From positions 434,001-498,000 of the forward strand of contig NZ_VNJJ01000002.1 of the NCBI RefSeq assembly GCF_007786475.1: 64,000 nucleotides of DNA, read 5' to 3'. This DNA is from Cohnella terricola (GTDB lineage Bacteria; Bacillota; Bacilli; Paenibacillales; Paenibacillaceae). A model generated the notes under the pieces. That model was not told where the DNA came from and ran no database searches. It saw nothing but the letters and a program-made list of their open reading frames with translations. This document shows positions 17,348 to 26,047 of this stretch, piece after piece. The translations under genes and the position numbers were made by a program. How positions within the stretch are numbered: the first letter of the stretch is position 1; each line of letters begins with the position of its first letter.

Positions 17348-17372
17348 AGAGCCCTTCCGTCGGAAGAGCTCT
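17348..17372 (-). terminator. Hairpin after the NlpC/P60 gene
   Basis: AGAGC-CTTCC and GGAAG-GCTCT arms with a 3-nt loop lie 15 nt after the stop codon. The T tract is weak (TTCGCTTT). Confidence 0.55.
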
Positions 17373-17386
17373 GTTGTATGACGGCG

Positions 17387-17863
17387 TTACAGTACTCGGC
17401 GCGCCGTTACATATGCCTTTGTCCAATAGCTCGAGTTCATGTTCGATAACGTGACTCCTTGGCTGCTGCTCGCGTGCAGGATCTTGCTGTTGCCGGCGTA
17501 GATTGCGACGTGACTGATTCCGCCGCCTCCGGTTTTGAAGAAGACGAGATCCCCGACGCTCAGATACGCTTTATCGACTTTTTCGCCTACGTTGGCTTGA
17601 GATGACGAAGTTCGCGGCAATTTGACTCCGGATTCCTGGAATATGTATTGCACGAACGAAGAACAATCAAAAGTGTTGGTGACTCCAGCTGCGGCGCCGA
17701 ATTGGTAAGGAGTTCCGATAAAGTCCTTGCCGAAAGAAAGAAGATCTAAAGATTCGGGCGTAGCGGCGGACGCTTTCGACGGCGAACCGATCATCGCACC
17801 GAACAATCCCGTTACCGCAATCCCGCAAGCTAATGCTATTTTTATCGTAAGTTTCTTGTACAT
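17387..17863 (-). CDS. Secreted NlpC/P60 cell wall endopeptidase
   Basis: The 158-residue precursor has a signal peptide (positively charged start, hydrophobic 5-24, cleavage near SKASA-ATP at 30-34) and a single NlpC/P60 domain. The catalytic residues are visible: Cys67 in FDCSSFVQY, His118 in ISHVAIY and His130. These enzymes cut D-Glu to diaminopimelate bonds in peptidoglycan stem peptides. There is no SH3 or LysM binding domain, so it is a minimal version. ATG 17863 follows GGAGGA; the longer frame lacks a ribosome site. The leader contains an inverted repeat and a tiny open frame. Confidence 0.88.
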   Translation of the reverse strand: MYKKLTIKIALACGIAVTGLFGAMIGSPSKASAATPESLDLLSFGKDFIGTPYQFGAAAGVTNTFDCSSFVQYIFQESGVKLPRTSSSQANVGEKVDKAYLSVGDLVFFKTGGGGISHVAIYAGNSKILHASSSQGVTLSNMNSSYWTKAYVTARRVL

Positions 17864-17951
17864 GTACCGTAAATCCTCCGGTTTCTCTGGTTGCAAACAA
17901 ACCATCGTTGTCGGAGTTTAATATAACACAACTATTTTTACCGATATTTTT

Positions 17952-18047
17952 CCAAGGAGAAGATAAACCCAATCATTAAGGCGCTTCCACCGCTTTCTTA
18001 AAAAAAGGTTAGAAAATGCTCATTTTTATACATCCTCTTCTCCTTGG
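17952..18047 (-). other. Leader with 12-bp inverted repeat and an 11-codon frame
   Basis: CCAAGGAGAAGA at 17952-17963 is exactly mirrored at 18036-18047. On the minus strand the upstream arm contains AAGGAG, placed 6 nt before an ATG at 18033 that opens an 11-codon frame ending at 17998. Pairing of the arms would hide that ribosome site. It lies 26 nt after the CDF gene stop and upstream of the NlpC/P60 gene. A regulatory role is possible but unproven. Confidence 0.35.
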
Positions 18048-18072
18048 GGGTAGGTCGACTACGATTTCACCG

Positions 18073-19041
18073 CTATACCTTTAGCTCAGAATGACGGATC
18101 GCCGGACTTTCGATCTGGATCGTCGCGTGCTGAATTTTGAATTCGTCCTCGATCAACTTGATCGCCTGCTGAAGAATCGCTTGATGATCCGCTTTGTCTT
18201 CGATCAGAAGATGACAGCTCAAAGAGTCGAGCCCGGAGGTAATCGTCCAGATATGCAGATCGTGTACGTCGACGACTCCTTCGATTCTGATTAGCGTCGA
18301 TATGACCGCATCCTGGTCGACCGTCATCGGCGTTCCTTCCATCAGAATGTGAACGGTATGCTTAATTACTCCCCACGCGCTTCTTAATATCAACAAAGAT
18401 ACGAGCACGCTGATGATCGGGTCCGCGATATACCAACCGAACGCAAGCATAAGGAGACCGGCCGCGATCGCCCCGACCGACCCGAGCGCATCTCCGAGCA
18501 CATGGAGGTAGGCGCTTCTGAGATTGAGATTGTTTTTGACGTCGCCTTTGCGAATAAGGGCAAGGGCGCTCAGCAAATTCGCGATCAATCCGACCGTAGC
18601 GATGAGGATCATTGACAGGCTGGATACTTCCGGGGGCGAGGAGAATCTATGTAACGCCTCCCGCATAATGAATCCCGCGATCACGAATAACGTGACGCCA
18701 TTAAACAAAGCCGCCAAAATCTCGAAACGATAGAAGCCGTACGTCTTATTCGGCGAAGCCGGTCTGGCGGCAAACCAGAAAGCGACTAAGCTAAGCGCAA
18801 GCGAGCTTGCATCGCTCAACATATGGCCGGAGTCCGACAGCAGGGCGAGACTGTTCGTCAGAAGGCCTCCGGCGAATTCAAGAACCATGATTCCCGCCGT
18901 AATGACCAGGGCAATCGTTAAGCCCTTCTTGTTCCCCGCGCGATTGGAATCGTGGTGATTGTGTCCACCTAATCCATGATGGTGATGATCATGACCGTGG
19001 CTATGACCGTGGCTATGGCCGTGTGCATGGTTGTGATTCAT
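18073..19041 (-). CDS. czcD: Zinc/cation diffusion facilitator, CzcD type
   Basis: The 322-residue exporter has a very His-rich N terminus (about ten HGHSHG-type repeats in residues 1-30). Six transmembrane helices follow, with the metal-site motifs HMLSD (SDSGHMLSDASSL near 72) and HVLGD (near 180). A cytoplasmic C-terminal domain ends the protein. CDF proteins exchange Zn2+ (also Cd2+ or Co2+) for protons. A perfect 12-bp inverted repeat of the CzrA/ArsR class overlaps its promoter. The repressor gene itself is not in the window. Confidence 0.92.
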   Translation of the reverse strand: MNHNHAHGHSHGHSHGHDHHHHGLGGHNHHDSNRAGNKKGLTIALVITAGIMVLEFAGGLLTNSLALLSDSGHMLSDASSLALSLVAFWFAARPASPNKTYGFYRFEILAALFNGVTLFVIAGFIMREALHRFSSPPEVSSLSMILIATVGLIANLLSALALIRKGDVKNNLNLRSAYLHVLGDALGSVGAIAAGLLMLAFGWYIADPIISVLVSLLILRSAWGVIKHTVHILMEGTPMTVDQDAVISTLIRIEGVVDVHDLHIWTITSGLDSLSCHLLIEDKADHQAILQQAIKLIEDEFKIQHATIQIESPAIRHSELKV

Positions 19042-19058
19042 CTTTATCCCCCATTTCT

Positions 19059-19088
19059 ATAACATATGAATATGTGTTCATATGTTAT
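19059..19088. promoter_or_regulatory. CzrA/ArsR-type operator
   Basis: ATAACATATGAA and TTCATATGTTAT form perfect 12-bp arms around a 6-bp centre. The shape (ATATGAA...TTCATAT) is that of SmtB/ArsR-family zinc repressors such as CzrA. It overlaps the -10 box of the CDF gene, so binding would block transcription until metal is present. Confidence 0.8.
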
Positions 19089-19115
19089 AATGTTTAATTT
19101 AATGGGAATTGTCAA
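19087..19115 (-). promoter_or_regulatory. Sigma-A promoter of the CDF gene
   Basis: TTGACA (19110-19115) and CATTAT (19087-19092) are 17 bp apart on the minus strand, with the operator directly downstream. Confidence 0.65.
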
Positions 19116-19143
19116 TAGTATCTCCATCTTCAACTAGCAAATT

Positions 19144-19422
19144 TCGGTTTCGCCCGACTGCAGCTGCACGATGCCCCGTTACCCGTCGTCTAATTCGGTT
19201 CCGCCTGACTACAGACGCAAGTTGCCCATTTCCCGACTTCTAACTCGGTTTCGCCTGACTACAGACGCACGATGCCCCGTTCCCCGCCTTCTAATTCGGT
19301 TTCGCCTGACTACAGACGCACGATGCCCCACTTCCCGACTTCTAACACGATTTCGCCTGACTACAGACGCACGTTACCCCTTTTCCCGCCTTCTAACTCG
19401 GTTTCACCTGAATACAGCCTAC
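19144..19422. repeat. Tandem array A, 51-bp period, about 5.5 copies
   Basis: Copies begin at 19144, 19195, 19245, 19296, 19347 and 19398, i.e. steps of 51, 50, 51, 51 and 51. Each starts TCGGTTTCGCCTGACTACAG or a close variant. The unit carries an imperfect palindrome (CG-CTG-ACTA-CAG-CG). Because 51 is a multiple of three, the frames stay open through it. There is no ribosome site, and nothing suggests it is coding. Confidence 0.9.
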
Positions 19423-19444
19423 AAGCTATCCACCTCATCAACAT

Positions 19445-19492
19445 AAAAAAGAAGTTACTTCTGACGGTTCGAAAAGAACCTTCAGAAATAAC
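19445..19492 (-). terminator. Terminator after the fructokinase gene
   Basis: A 17-bp stem with two mismatches (19454-19470 with 19476-19492) is followed on the minus strand by TTCTTTTTT. It ends the thrC-fructokinase transcript before array A. Confidence 0.85.
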
Positions 19493-19547
19493 CTCTCTCC
19501 TTACTCGGCCGCCCCCACTGCCGGGAGGCGAAGCTTCGCACTATCTC

Positions 19548-20438
19548 TTACCGCTGCTGCGACTCTTCGTACGCGCGCAGGCCCAAAGCGATCGAGCCGC
19601 ACAAGCCGGCGTTGTCCCCGAGACCTGGAGGCACGATATAATTGTCGATACCGCCTTCTTCCAATGCAGAAGAAGCTACGTATCCTTTTAACCCGTTCCG
19701 CACATGATCGCGGATAAGCGGAAACAGCTGCATCTGGTGCATGACGCCGCCGCCAAGAATGATTTTCTTCGGAGACAGCAGCAAAATCGCGCTAATAAGC
19801 GCCTCTCCGATGTAGAAGGCTTCCATCTCCCAAGCCGGATGGTCGACCGGCAGCTCGCTGCCCTTGACCTTCCATCTTGCTTCGATGGCTGGTCCCGCGG
19901 CCATGCCTTCCAGGCAATCGCCATGGTAAGGGCATTTGCCGCCGTAAGTATCGTCTGGATGGCGGCGTGTCAACACATGTCCGCCTTCCGGGTGCACGAG
20001 CCCGTGCACCATCCGGCCTTCGGCGTAGACGCCGACGCCTACTCCCGTGCCGATCGTATAATACAGGCAGCTATCCGAGCCCTGAGCCGCGCCCCAAGTC
20101 GCTTCGCCGAGCGCCGCCGCGTTAACGTCCGTATCCCAGCCGATCGGAACGTCTATCGACTTCTTCAATTCCGTAAGAACGGGAAAGTTCGACCAGCCCG
20201 GCTTCGGTGTCGTAGTGACATTGCCATACTGCGGGCTGGAACGATCGATATTGATCGGACCGAACGATCCGATGCCGAGCGACTCGATCTGCTTGTCCCG
20301 GAAATACTCGACGACTTGCGCGAGCGTCTTCTCAGGCTGCTCCGTCGGAAAACTGATCCTTTCGAACACTTCCCCTTTTTCATTGCCGATTCCGCATACG
20401 AACTTCGTACCTCCGGCCTCAACTGCGCCTATAATCAA
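19548..20438 (-). CDS. ROK-family fructokinase
   Basis: The 296-residue kinase begins IIGAVEAGGTKFVCGIG, the phosphate-binding loop of ROK sugar kinases. It has the DxG-type core (GWDTDVNAAALGEA near 100) and a zinc site (HPDDTYGGKCPYHGDCLEGMAAG split across about 160-182). This short YdhR/GmuE/ScrK form phosphorylates fructose, or mannose, at C6 in the cytoplasm. It lies 24 nt after threonine synthase in the same direction. The two functions are unrelated, so the pairing may be only positional. Confidence 0.88.
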   Translation of the reverse strand: MIIGAVEAGGTKFVCGIGNEKGEVFERISFPTEQPEKTLAQVVEYFRDKQIESLGIGSFGPINIDRSSPQYGNVTTTPKPGWSNFPVLTELKKSIDVPIGWDTDVNAAALGEATWGAAQGSDSCLYYTIGTGVGVGVYAEGRMVHGLVHPEGGHVLTRRHPDDTYGGKCPYHGDCLEGMAAGPAIEARWKVKGSELPVDHPAWEMEAFYIGEALISAILLLSPKKIILGGGVMHQMQLFPLIRDHVRNGLKGYVASSALEEGGIDNYIVPPGLGDNAGLCGSIALGLRAYEESQQR

Positions 20439-20461
20439 TGTAGCTCCCCCTCTAGATGCTT

Positions 20462-21865
20462 TTATTGGCTTACGCGATAAAAATCGACCAACCGCTCCGC
20501 GATCTCTTCTTTCGAATTATCAACGATAACTTGCCGCTGGGGCTTATCGAACAGCTCGGATATTCTCTCCGGGAACTTCTGCTCGATTCCGATCAGGCGG
20601 ATCGCTTCGTCGAACTTAGCCGGATGGGCCGTCGCAAGAGAGACGAACGCGCCTTCGCTCTTGTCGCCCGCGCGCTCATAAGCCGCAACTCCGCACGCCG
20701 AATGAGGGTCCAGCAAATAGCCGTACTGCTCATCGTATTTGCGGATCGTTGCCAGACACTCTTCGTTCCCGACGCTGTGCGCGGTCAGATCCCGCTGAAT
20801 GCGGGCGACTTCTTCCGCATCGAACGTCAATTGGCCTTCCGCTTTGAATCGTTCCATGCGCGCCGACACTTCGGCTGCATTCTCTCCGCAGAAATAATAC
20901 AAGTAGCGCTCGAAATTGCTCGCGATCTGAATGTCCATCGACGGGCTGTGCGTGCTGCGGAAACCTTCCGGCTTGTACACGCCCTCGCGGATGAACCGCT
21001 CGAGAATATTGTTTTCGTTCGTTGCCAGGACGAGCTGACGGATCGGGACACCCATTTTCTTAGCCAGATACCCGGAGAAAATATTGCCGAAGTTGCCCGT
21101 AGGAACGCTGACGTTCACGCCGCTGGCGCGAGCGGTTTCCGGCAATTGCAAATACGCGTAAAAATAATAGACCGACTGCGCCAATATGCGCACGAAGTTA
21201 ATGGAATTGATCGCGCGAAGGTGGTACTTCGTCTTAAACGGTACGTCCGCGAACAGCTCTTTGATGATCTGTTGGCAATCGTCGAAGTTCCCGTTTACCG
21301 ACAAGTTTAGCACGTTCTCGTCTTGCACTGTCGTCATCTGCAGCTCTTGCACACGGCTGACTTTACCATTTGGATGCAGAATGCAGATCTGGATGCCCTC
21401 TTTGCCGCGGACGCTGCTGATCGCCGAAGCTCCCGTATCTCCGGAAGTCGCTCCCAGAATGTTGATGACTTCATTCCTTTTTTTCGCGACATACGCGTAT
21501 AGATTGCCCATGAACTGCAGAGCAACGTCCTTAAACGCGAACGTCGGCCCGTGGAACAGCTCCATTACGCTTAATCCGTCATGGATTCTCGTCAGAGGCA
21601 ATACGTCCGGGCTTGTGAAGCCCGCATAACTGTCCTCGACCAGCTTCCGCAAGTCTTCTTCCGGAATTTCGCCGTTCGTATATAAGGAGAAAACTTGGAG
21701 CATGAGTTCCTGGAAAGACAGGCCGGACCATGCCTTTAGTTGTTCCGCTCCTACGGTCGGAATCGTCTCGGGAACGATGAGTCCGCCATCCTCTCCCAGT
21801 CCCATCAGGAACATATCGATAAAGCCGATCGGCGCGACTTTCCCTCTCGTGCTTATATACTTCAT
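20462..21865 (-). CDS. thrC: Threonine synthase
   Basis: The 467-residue PLP enzyme converts O-phosphohomoserine to threonine. It starts KYISTRGKVAPIGF. The PLP lysine is Lys112 in FAFKDVALQFM, with ATSGDTGASA (near 140) and the phosphate-binding VPTGNFGNIFSGYLAK (near 265). It is the long class, like E. coli and yeast ThrC, rather than the roughly 350-residue form common in Bacillus. No thrB or hom gene adjoins it. No T-box or other riboswitch is seen in front of it. Confidence 0.95.
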   Translation of the reverse strand: MKYISTRGKVAPIGFIDMFLMGLGEDGGLIVPETIPTVGAEQLKAWSGLSFQELMLQVFSLYTNGEIPEEDLRKLVEDSYAGFTSPDVLPLTRIHDGLSVMELFHGPTFAFKDVALQFMGNLYAYVAKKRNEVINILGATSGDTGASAISSVRGKEGIQICILHPNGKVSRVQELQMTTVQDENVLNLSVNGNFDDCQQIIKELFADVPFKTKYHLRAINSINFVRILAQSVYYFYAYLQLPETARASGVNVSVPTGNFGNIFSGYLAKKMGVPIRQLVLATNENNILERFIREGVYKPEGFRSTHSPSMDIQIASNFERYLYYFCGENAAEVSARMERFKAEGQLTFDAEEVARIQRDLTAHSVGNEECLATIRKYDEQYGYLLDPHSACGVAAYERAGDKSEGAFVSLATAHPAKFDEAIRLIGIEQKFPERISELFDKPQRQVIVDNSKEEIAERLVDFYRVSQ

Positions 21866-21956
21866 TTTCGGTTCTCTCTCCTCGGCGAGTAATGTTCTGG
21901 TTTATATTCTTCATCCATTGTGGACGAAACCCGCTATAATTTCAATACATGCACCA

Positions 21957-22904
21957 TTATTCGCATATAAGAACCTGCCGAACAAATTTCCCTTTGTTAA
22001 CCGTGCAGCGATCCAAAATATCGAAGCCGGCCTCGGCGACGATGGAATCCAAATCTTCCAGCGTTACGACGACGATCCGATTCGCGAAAGCCCGGGCGCT
22101 TCGCAGCATTTCCAGCTTCTCGCGCGGCGAGAGAACAGAACAAAGATTGTAAGGCATGTCGATAACCGCAGCATCGTATTGGCCCGTGATTTCCCGCATA
22201 TCGCCAAGCGTTACAGGGACCGAGCCGCCATAGCCGAAATGAGCCAAGTTCTCGCGCGCCCCGACCGCCGCAAGAGGATTCACGTCCCTTCCTTCGATCT
22301 CGATCCCCATCGATGCGGCCTCCACGAGCACAGTCCCGATGCCGCAGCAAGGATCTATCGCTCGTACGCCTTCGATACGAGGAACGGCAATATTGACGAC
22401 CGCACGAGCTACCCGGGTGCTTAACGCCGTTGAATATTCTCTTGGCTTCTCTTTATGCTTGAGCCAGACAGCCTGCCCGCGAGCCAATTCCCCGAACAGC
22501 CAACGTCCGCCCATTCTCGCGAAACCGAATTCCCGATCCGGCGACCGCATCTCCGCCTTTCCGCGGAACCGATAACCGATTTCCCGTTCCATCGCCCTTT
22601 TACGGTCATAGTCGAACTTGCCGCCCTCCGCCGGATCGTCATGATCCAGCGCATGTACCTTAAAGGTCGCCCCGTTCAACTCGATGACTCCTACCCGATC
22701 AGCGATGTCCTCCAACCGATCTCCCTCGAATAAGACAGATAATCTCGATTTGATGAACGGACTTCGACTAGGATCGACCGCCGCCTTACTGCGCACTAAC
22801 CGGTATTTAACATTGCTTTCTAATAGCGTTCGGGTCTCCAGCAGGCGCAACCCGCGTTCCTCGTCATTAGAAGCAAGCTCGTATACATAATCGTTCGCGA
22901 TCAT
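21957..22904 (-). CDS. RNA methyltransferase-like SAM enzyme
   Basis: The 315-residue protein carries a class I methyltransferase domain in its second half: AIDPCCGIGTVLVEAA near 190 (motif I), IEGRDVNPLAAVGARENL (motif II) and IDMPYN, a DPPY-like catalytic motif. This pattern matches the UPF0020/TRM11 group that methylates guanosine N2 in tRNA or rRNA. The N-terminal half is a family-specific substrate domain without a clear THUMP signature. ATG 22904 follows GGAGGA at 5 nt; a longer frame to 22985 has no ribosome site. It is transcribed alone. Confidence 0.8.
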   Translation of the reverse strand: MIANDYVYELASNDEERGLRLLETRTLLESNVKYRLVRSKAAVDPSRSPFIKSRLSVLFEGDRLEDIADRVGVIELNGATFKVHALDHDDPAEGGKFDYDRKRAMEREIGYRFRGKAEMRSPDREFGFARMGGRWLFGELARGQAVWLKHKEKPREYSTALSTRVARAVVNIAVPRIEGVRAIDPCCGIGTVLVEAASMGIEIEGRDVNPLAAVGARENLAHFGYGGSVPVTLGDMREITGQYDAAVIDMPYNLCSVLSPREKLEMLRSARAFANRIVVVTLEDLDSIVAEAGFDILDRCTVNKGKFVRQVLICE

Positions 22905-23073
22905 CGTATCCTCCGCTCGAAATGATCCCATCATTGTACAACGAGATCGGTTGCAAAAACAAAATACGAGACAATCTCGCCACAATACGCATTAGAAAAA
23001 ATTGTATTTTTCCTCTACGCTTAGAGTAGATCGAACAATAGCCACACGTTCCGCGAAAGGAAGGTTCGCCCTC

Positions 23074-23904
23074 ATGTCCTATATTTCCGTCAGCACTTGG
23101 AGCTTGCACCGTATGCTCGGTCCCCTTCGTTGGACTTACTGGGACGCCGACAGCACAACCCATCGCACTCACGTCGAGGATCAGCCTCAGACACACTCCT
23201 TGCTGGATCTGCCCGGGGAAGCCGCCCGAAGAGGGTATCGCGCGATCGAAGTATGCCACTTTCACTTCCCTTCGACGGACACAACCTATCTGCAAGATCT
23301 TCGCCGGTCGTTCGATACGTCCGGGATCGGTTTCGACACGCTGCTGCTCGATTACGGCGACCTGACGGCTGCCGACGAGACTAGAAGAAACGCGGACATC
23401 CGATTATTTCGCGACTGGATCGGAATCGCTGCCCAATGCGGAGCCAATCGTATTCGCCTTGTCGCGGGAGAAGCGTCGCCGACGGACGAACAAGCGATCC
23501 GACGATCGGCCGCGGCGCTGTCGGAGCTGGCCGAATATGCGGGGATTCTCGGCGTACGCGTTGTAACCGAGAACTTCAAACCGATGACCTCCACCGGCGA
23601 AAGCTGCCTCAAGCTGCTTGACTCCGCGGGGAGCGGCGTTGGGATGATTACCGACTTCGGCAATTTTCATGGCGATGCCAAATACGCCGAGATTGCGCAA
23701 ATCGCGCCCATAAGCTCGTCTATTCACGCCAAACCCGCCTATGACGATAAGGGTAATCCCGATGAAGAGGAATTCGCTCGTTGCCTTGAAGCCATGCCTT
23801 CCGATTACGACGGCGCATACGTCCTCATCTACGACGGTCCCGGAGATATGTGGGAAGGCCTCGAACGGGTGAAAAAACTCGTAGAATCCCATATCAGGCA
23901 ATGA
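23074..23904 (+). CDS. Sugar phosphate isomerase/epimerase-like TIM barrel
   Basis: The 276-residue protein belongs to the xylose-isomerase-like TIM barrel superfamily (AP endonuclease family 2). Metal ligands are visible: VVTENFKPM (near 170), MITDFGNFHGD (near 200) and SSIHAKP (near 222). Substrate cannot be read from the sequence; relatives act on inositol derivatives, hydroxypyruvate, ketohexoses or sugar phosphates. ATG 23074 follows GGAAGG by 9 nt. It is a single-gene unit divergent from the methyltransferase. Confidence 0.8.
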   Translation: MSYISVSTWSLHRMLGPLRWTYWDADSTTHRTHVEDQPQTHSLLDLPGEAARRGYRAIEVCHFHFPSTDTTYLQDLRRSFDTSGIGFDTLLLDYGDLTAADETRRNADIRLFRDWIGIAAQCGANRIRLVAGEASPTDEQAIRRSAAALSELAEYAGILGVRVVTENFKPMTSTGESCLKLLDSAGSGVGMITDFGNFHGDAKYAEIAQIAPISSSIHAKPAYDDKGNPDEEEFARCLEAMPSDYDGAYVLIYDGPGDMWEGLERVKKLVESHIRQ

Positions 23905-23944
23905 AAGCCTTAAGCCTTGGCAATCCGGCCGGGGCTTAAGGCTT
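23905..23944. terminator. Bidirectional terminator
   Basis: Perfect 12-bp arms (AAGCCTTAAGCC at 23905-23916, mirrored at 23933-23944) lie between two convergent genes. Confidence 0.85.
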
Positions 23945-23948
23945 CTTC

Positions 23949-24611
23949 TTATTCCACGATCACTTTAAGAGCTGCCGTCTGTCCTGGATAAGACTGATGG
24001 ACGAGTCCGGTCGTCCATACTTTCGCTTCCTTGCCTACAAGGGACGTATCGAATTGCCTCGTCGGCTCCCCGTCGCCGAAGACGATCTTGCCATCCTCGG
24101 AGAGTTCGATCCAGTACGCTTCCGGATCGTCGGTATTGCCGTTCTTTTTGCTCTCATTTACGACCAGTATTCGATTGCTCATCTCATCAACCGATCGAAT
24201 CTCCCCCGTCACGAAAGGAGCTCCACTGCAGCAGGACAATACGGAAATGTCTATTGGAAACTCTTCGCCGATTTCTTCGAATAAGCTATCCCGAATCGCG
24301 TCGACATCCGCCTGTGTCAGTTCGCGTTCGACATCGCCATAGCTGCGGATCTGAAGCATCAGTTTGTCGTCCCCCGTGCCAAGCGTCTGCCACGCCACCG
24401 AGTGGCGCCTCTCGATCTCCGGCCAGATTTCCTGAACTTGGGCTTGAATCGCTTTAAGCCCTTCCGCTGGTGGAGACGGATTAATCGGAGGTTTTGCGGA
24501 TGCGAACGGAACCTTTAACGGCGCGGCAGCTGCTCCGCCCCCTTCGGGCGAGCCGGTCGTTCCGCATCCACTAAGAAGCGCAGCGAACAAAACAAACACG
24601 AATCTTTTCAT
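23949..24611 (-). CDS. Lipoprotein with DUF3221-like C-terminal domain
   Basis: The 220-residue precursor has a lipobox (LLSGC, Cys16), so it is anchored outside the membrane. A Gly/Ala/Pro-rich linker follows. Residues about 45-125 form an unrecognised domain. The C-terminal 85 residues (VTGEIRSVDEMSNRILVVNE, then DASLVG-like FDTSLVGKEAKVW and QTAALKVIV) look like the DUF3221/YobA beta domain. A GGGGGG stretch supports the start. No function can be given. It stands alone, convergent with the isomerase. Confidence 0.7.
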   Translation of the reverse strand: MKRFVFVLFAALLSGCGTTGSPEGGGAAAAPLKVPFASAKPPINPSPPAEGLKAIQAQVQEIWPEIERRHSVAWQTLGTGDDKLMLQIRSYGDVERELTQADVDAIRDSLFEEIGEEFPIDISVLSCCSGAPFVTGEIRSVDEMSNRILVVNESKKNGNTDDPEAYWIELSEDGKIVFGDGEPTRQFDTSLVGKEAKVWTTGLVHQSYPGQTAALKVIVE

Positions 24612-24681
24612 AGAACCCCCCCACTTATAGGAAACCTTGGGATTTTCCTATTAAACGGTGCAGCTATCGAAAAGGTTGCGC

Positions 24682-25917
24682 TTAGGTCGATTTGGAGAGA
24701 GGTATGCGTTGTCTCGTACGCAAGCCTTCCCCTACCCTGTAAAATACGATCGCGAACATCGCCACGACCGCCATCGTCAGGAACAAGACCGATCCGTTGT
24801 AGCGGCTGAGCAGCAAACCTCCGACCCACGGCCCCAGAAAATGGCCCAAATTACTGAAGGACTGCGCCCCGTAATAAGCTCCCCGCATTCCTTCCGGCGC
24901 AATTCGATCCGTAAGCATATTCCCTGCCGGATAAGTGAGCATCTCGCCGAACGTAAACACGATCATCGACAGGATAAACATCGCCCAGCCGTTCGATAGC
25001 CCGAATCCAACGTTGCCGAGCGCGTAGAAGATCACTCCGGCGGTTAACACCGCTAAAGGACTGGATTTGTCCGCCCGCTTCGTAAAGGGAACTTGCAAAA
25101 CGACGACTGTGATTGCGTTCACGCTCATCATGACGGCGAACAATGCGACCCCGTCGACGAATTTGTCTCCGACGTATTGGGATAGCGTAACCGTCATCTG
25201 CGAATAGCCGATTGCGGTGACGATCCCTCCTAGCAGATAGTAGCGAAGAACGACGTCATTTCTCACAACTCTCCACACCGATAGGAACGTGTTATCCGAT
25301 TTCTTCACGCCTTCGATTTTCTTGATTCCGAATCGATTCAGCAGCGCATACAAGGAAAATGCATACACCAAATAGATTACTCCGGTAATATAAAAAGGAA
25401 GCGTGCTGTCCAGTGCGGCGAACAAAGCGCCTAGCAAGGGTCCGACGGCAACGCCAATGTTGATGGCCAGATAACGCAGAGAGAATACTTGGAACCTCTT
25501 TTCTTTTTCTGTCAGATCCGCCATCAGAGCTTGCGAGACCGGCTCGTAGAACGACCTGCACAACCCGTTAAGCAAACTGAGCAAGAAAAATATAAAGACG
25601 TTGTTAGCCATCGCGAAGCCGAGAAACACAATTCCCCATCCGACCAGCGCTCCAATCAGGATTTTTCTCCGACCGAACAAGTCAGACAACGTTCCGCCAA
25701 CAAAACCTCCTACCGTTCCCGCCAGTGACCCGGCCCCGATGATCAGCCCAATCATTACCGCGCCGACATCCGTGTGTTTGGCTAGATAGATCGCCAGAAA
25801 AGGCAAACTCATCGACGAAGCGAGCCGGGCCAGAACGGTTCCCAGCAACAAGGAATGTACGATCGGATGATACGCTCTGCCGAATTCGAGAAGACGGCTC
25901 CATTTGTTATTTTTCAT
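24682..25917 (-). CDS. MFS efflux transporter
   Basis: The 411-residue protein has 12 predicted transmembrane segments and the MFS loop motif GGTLSDLFGRRKILIG near residue 75. It resembles the MDR-type drug/H+ antiporters of Bacillus (YttB/MdtG class). ATG 25917 has GGGGCG ahead of it; the frame extends five more codons without a ribosome site. A small palindrome (GAAACTACGTTTC, 25951-25963) just upstream could bind a TetR or MarR regulator. The substrate is unknown. Confidence 0.85.
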   Translation of the reverse strand: MKNNKWSRLLEFGRAYHPIVHSLLLGTVLARLASSMSLPFLAIYLAKHTDVGAVMIGLIIGAGSLAGTVGGFVGGTLSDLFGRRKILIGALVGWGIVFLGFAMANNVFIFFLLSLLNGLCRSFYEPVSQALMADLTEKEKRFQVFSLRYLAINIGVAVGPLLGALFAALDSTLPFYITGVIYLVYAFSLYALLNRFGIKKIEGVKKSDNTFLSVWRVVRNDVVLRYYLLGGIVTAIGYSQMTVTLSQYVGDKFVDGVALFAVMMSVNAITVVVLQVPFTKRADKSSPLAVLTAGVIFYALGNVGFGLSNGWAMFILSMIVFTFGEMLTYPAGNMLTDRIAPEGMRGAYYGAQSFSNLGHFLGPWVGGLLLSRYNGSVLFLTMAVVAMFAIVFYRVGEGLRTRQRIPLSKST

Positions 25918-25950
25918 AAGTCGACGCCCCATCCGATTGTTTCATTGTGC

Positions 25951-25963
25951 GAAACTACGTTTC
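25951..25963. promoter_or_regulatory. Small palindrome in front of the MFS gene
   Basis: GAAAC-TAC-GTTTC is a perfect 5-bp inverted repeat 34 bp before the MFS start codon, within an AT-rich promoter-like region. The regulator is unknown. Confidence 0.35.
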
Positions 25964-26047
25964 AATTTTTAAACTATTTTACCGGATTTACCTGCCCATC
26001 GCTACTCTTATTTTTGTAATAAAGGAGGGAGAGCGGGGCCGATAGAG

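Noticed and set aside
17181..17426. Minus-strand frame of 81 codons after the NlpC/P60 gene
   Set aside because: It spans a palindromic repeat and a terminator hairpin and overlaps the real gene in another frame.
17864..18060. Cyclic di-AMP (ydaO) riboswitch before the NlpC/P60 gene
   Set aside because: Position and gene type would fit, but the conserved ydaO sequence blocks are absent.
19171..19446. Open frame of 91 codons through array A as a repeat protein
   Set aside because: The frame stays open only because the unit is 51 bp (17 codons). There is no ribosome site and other frames are open too.
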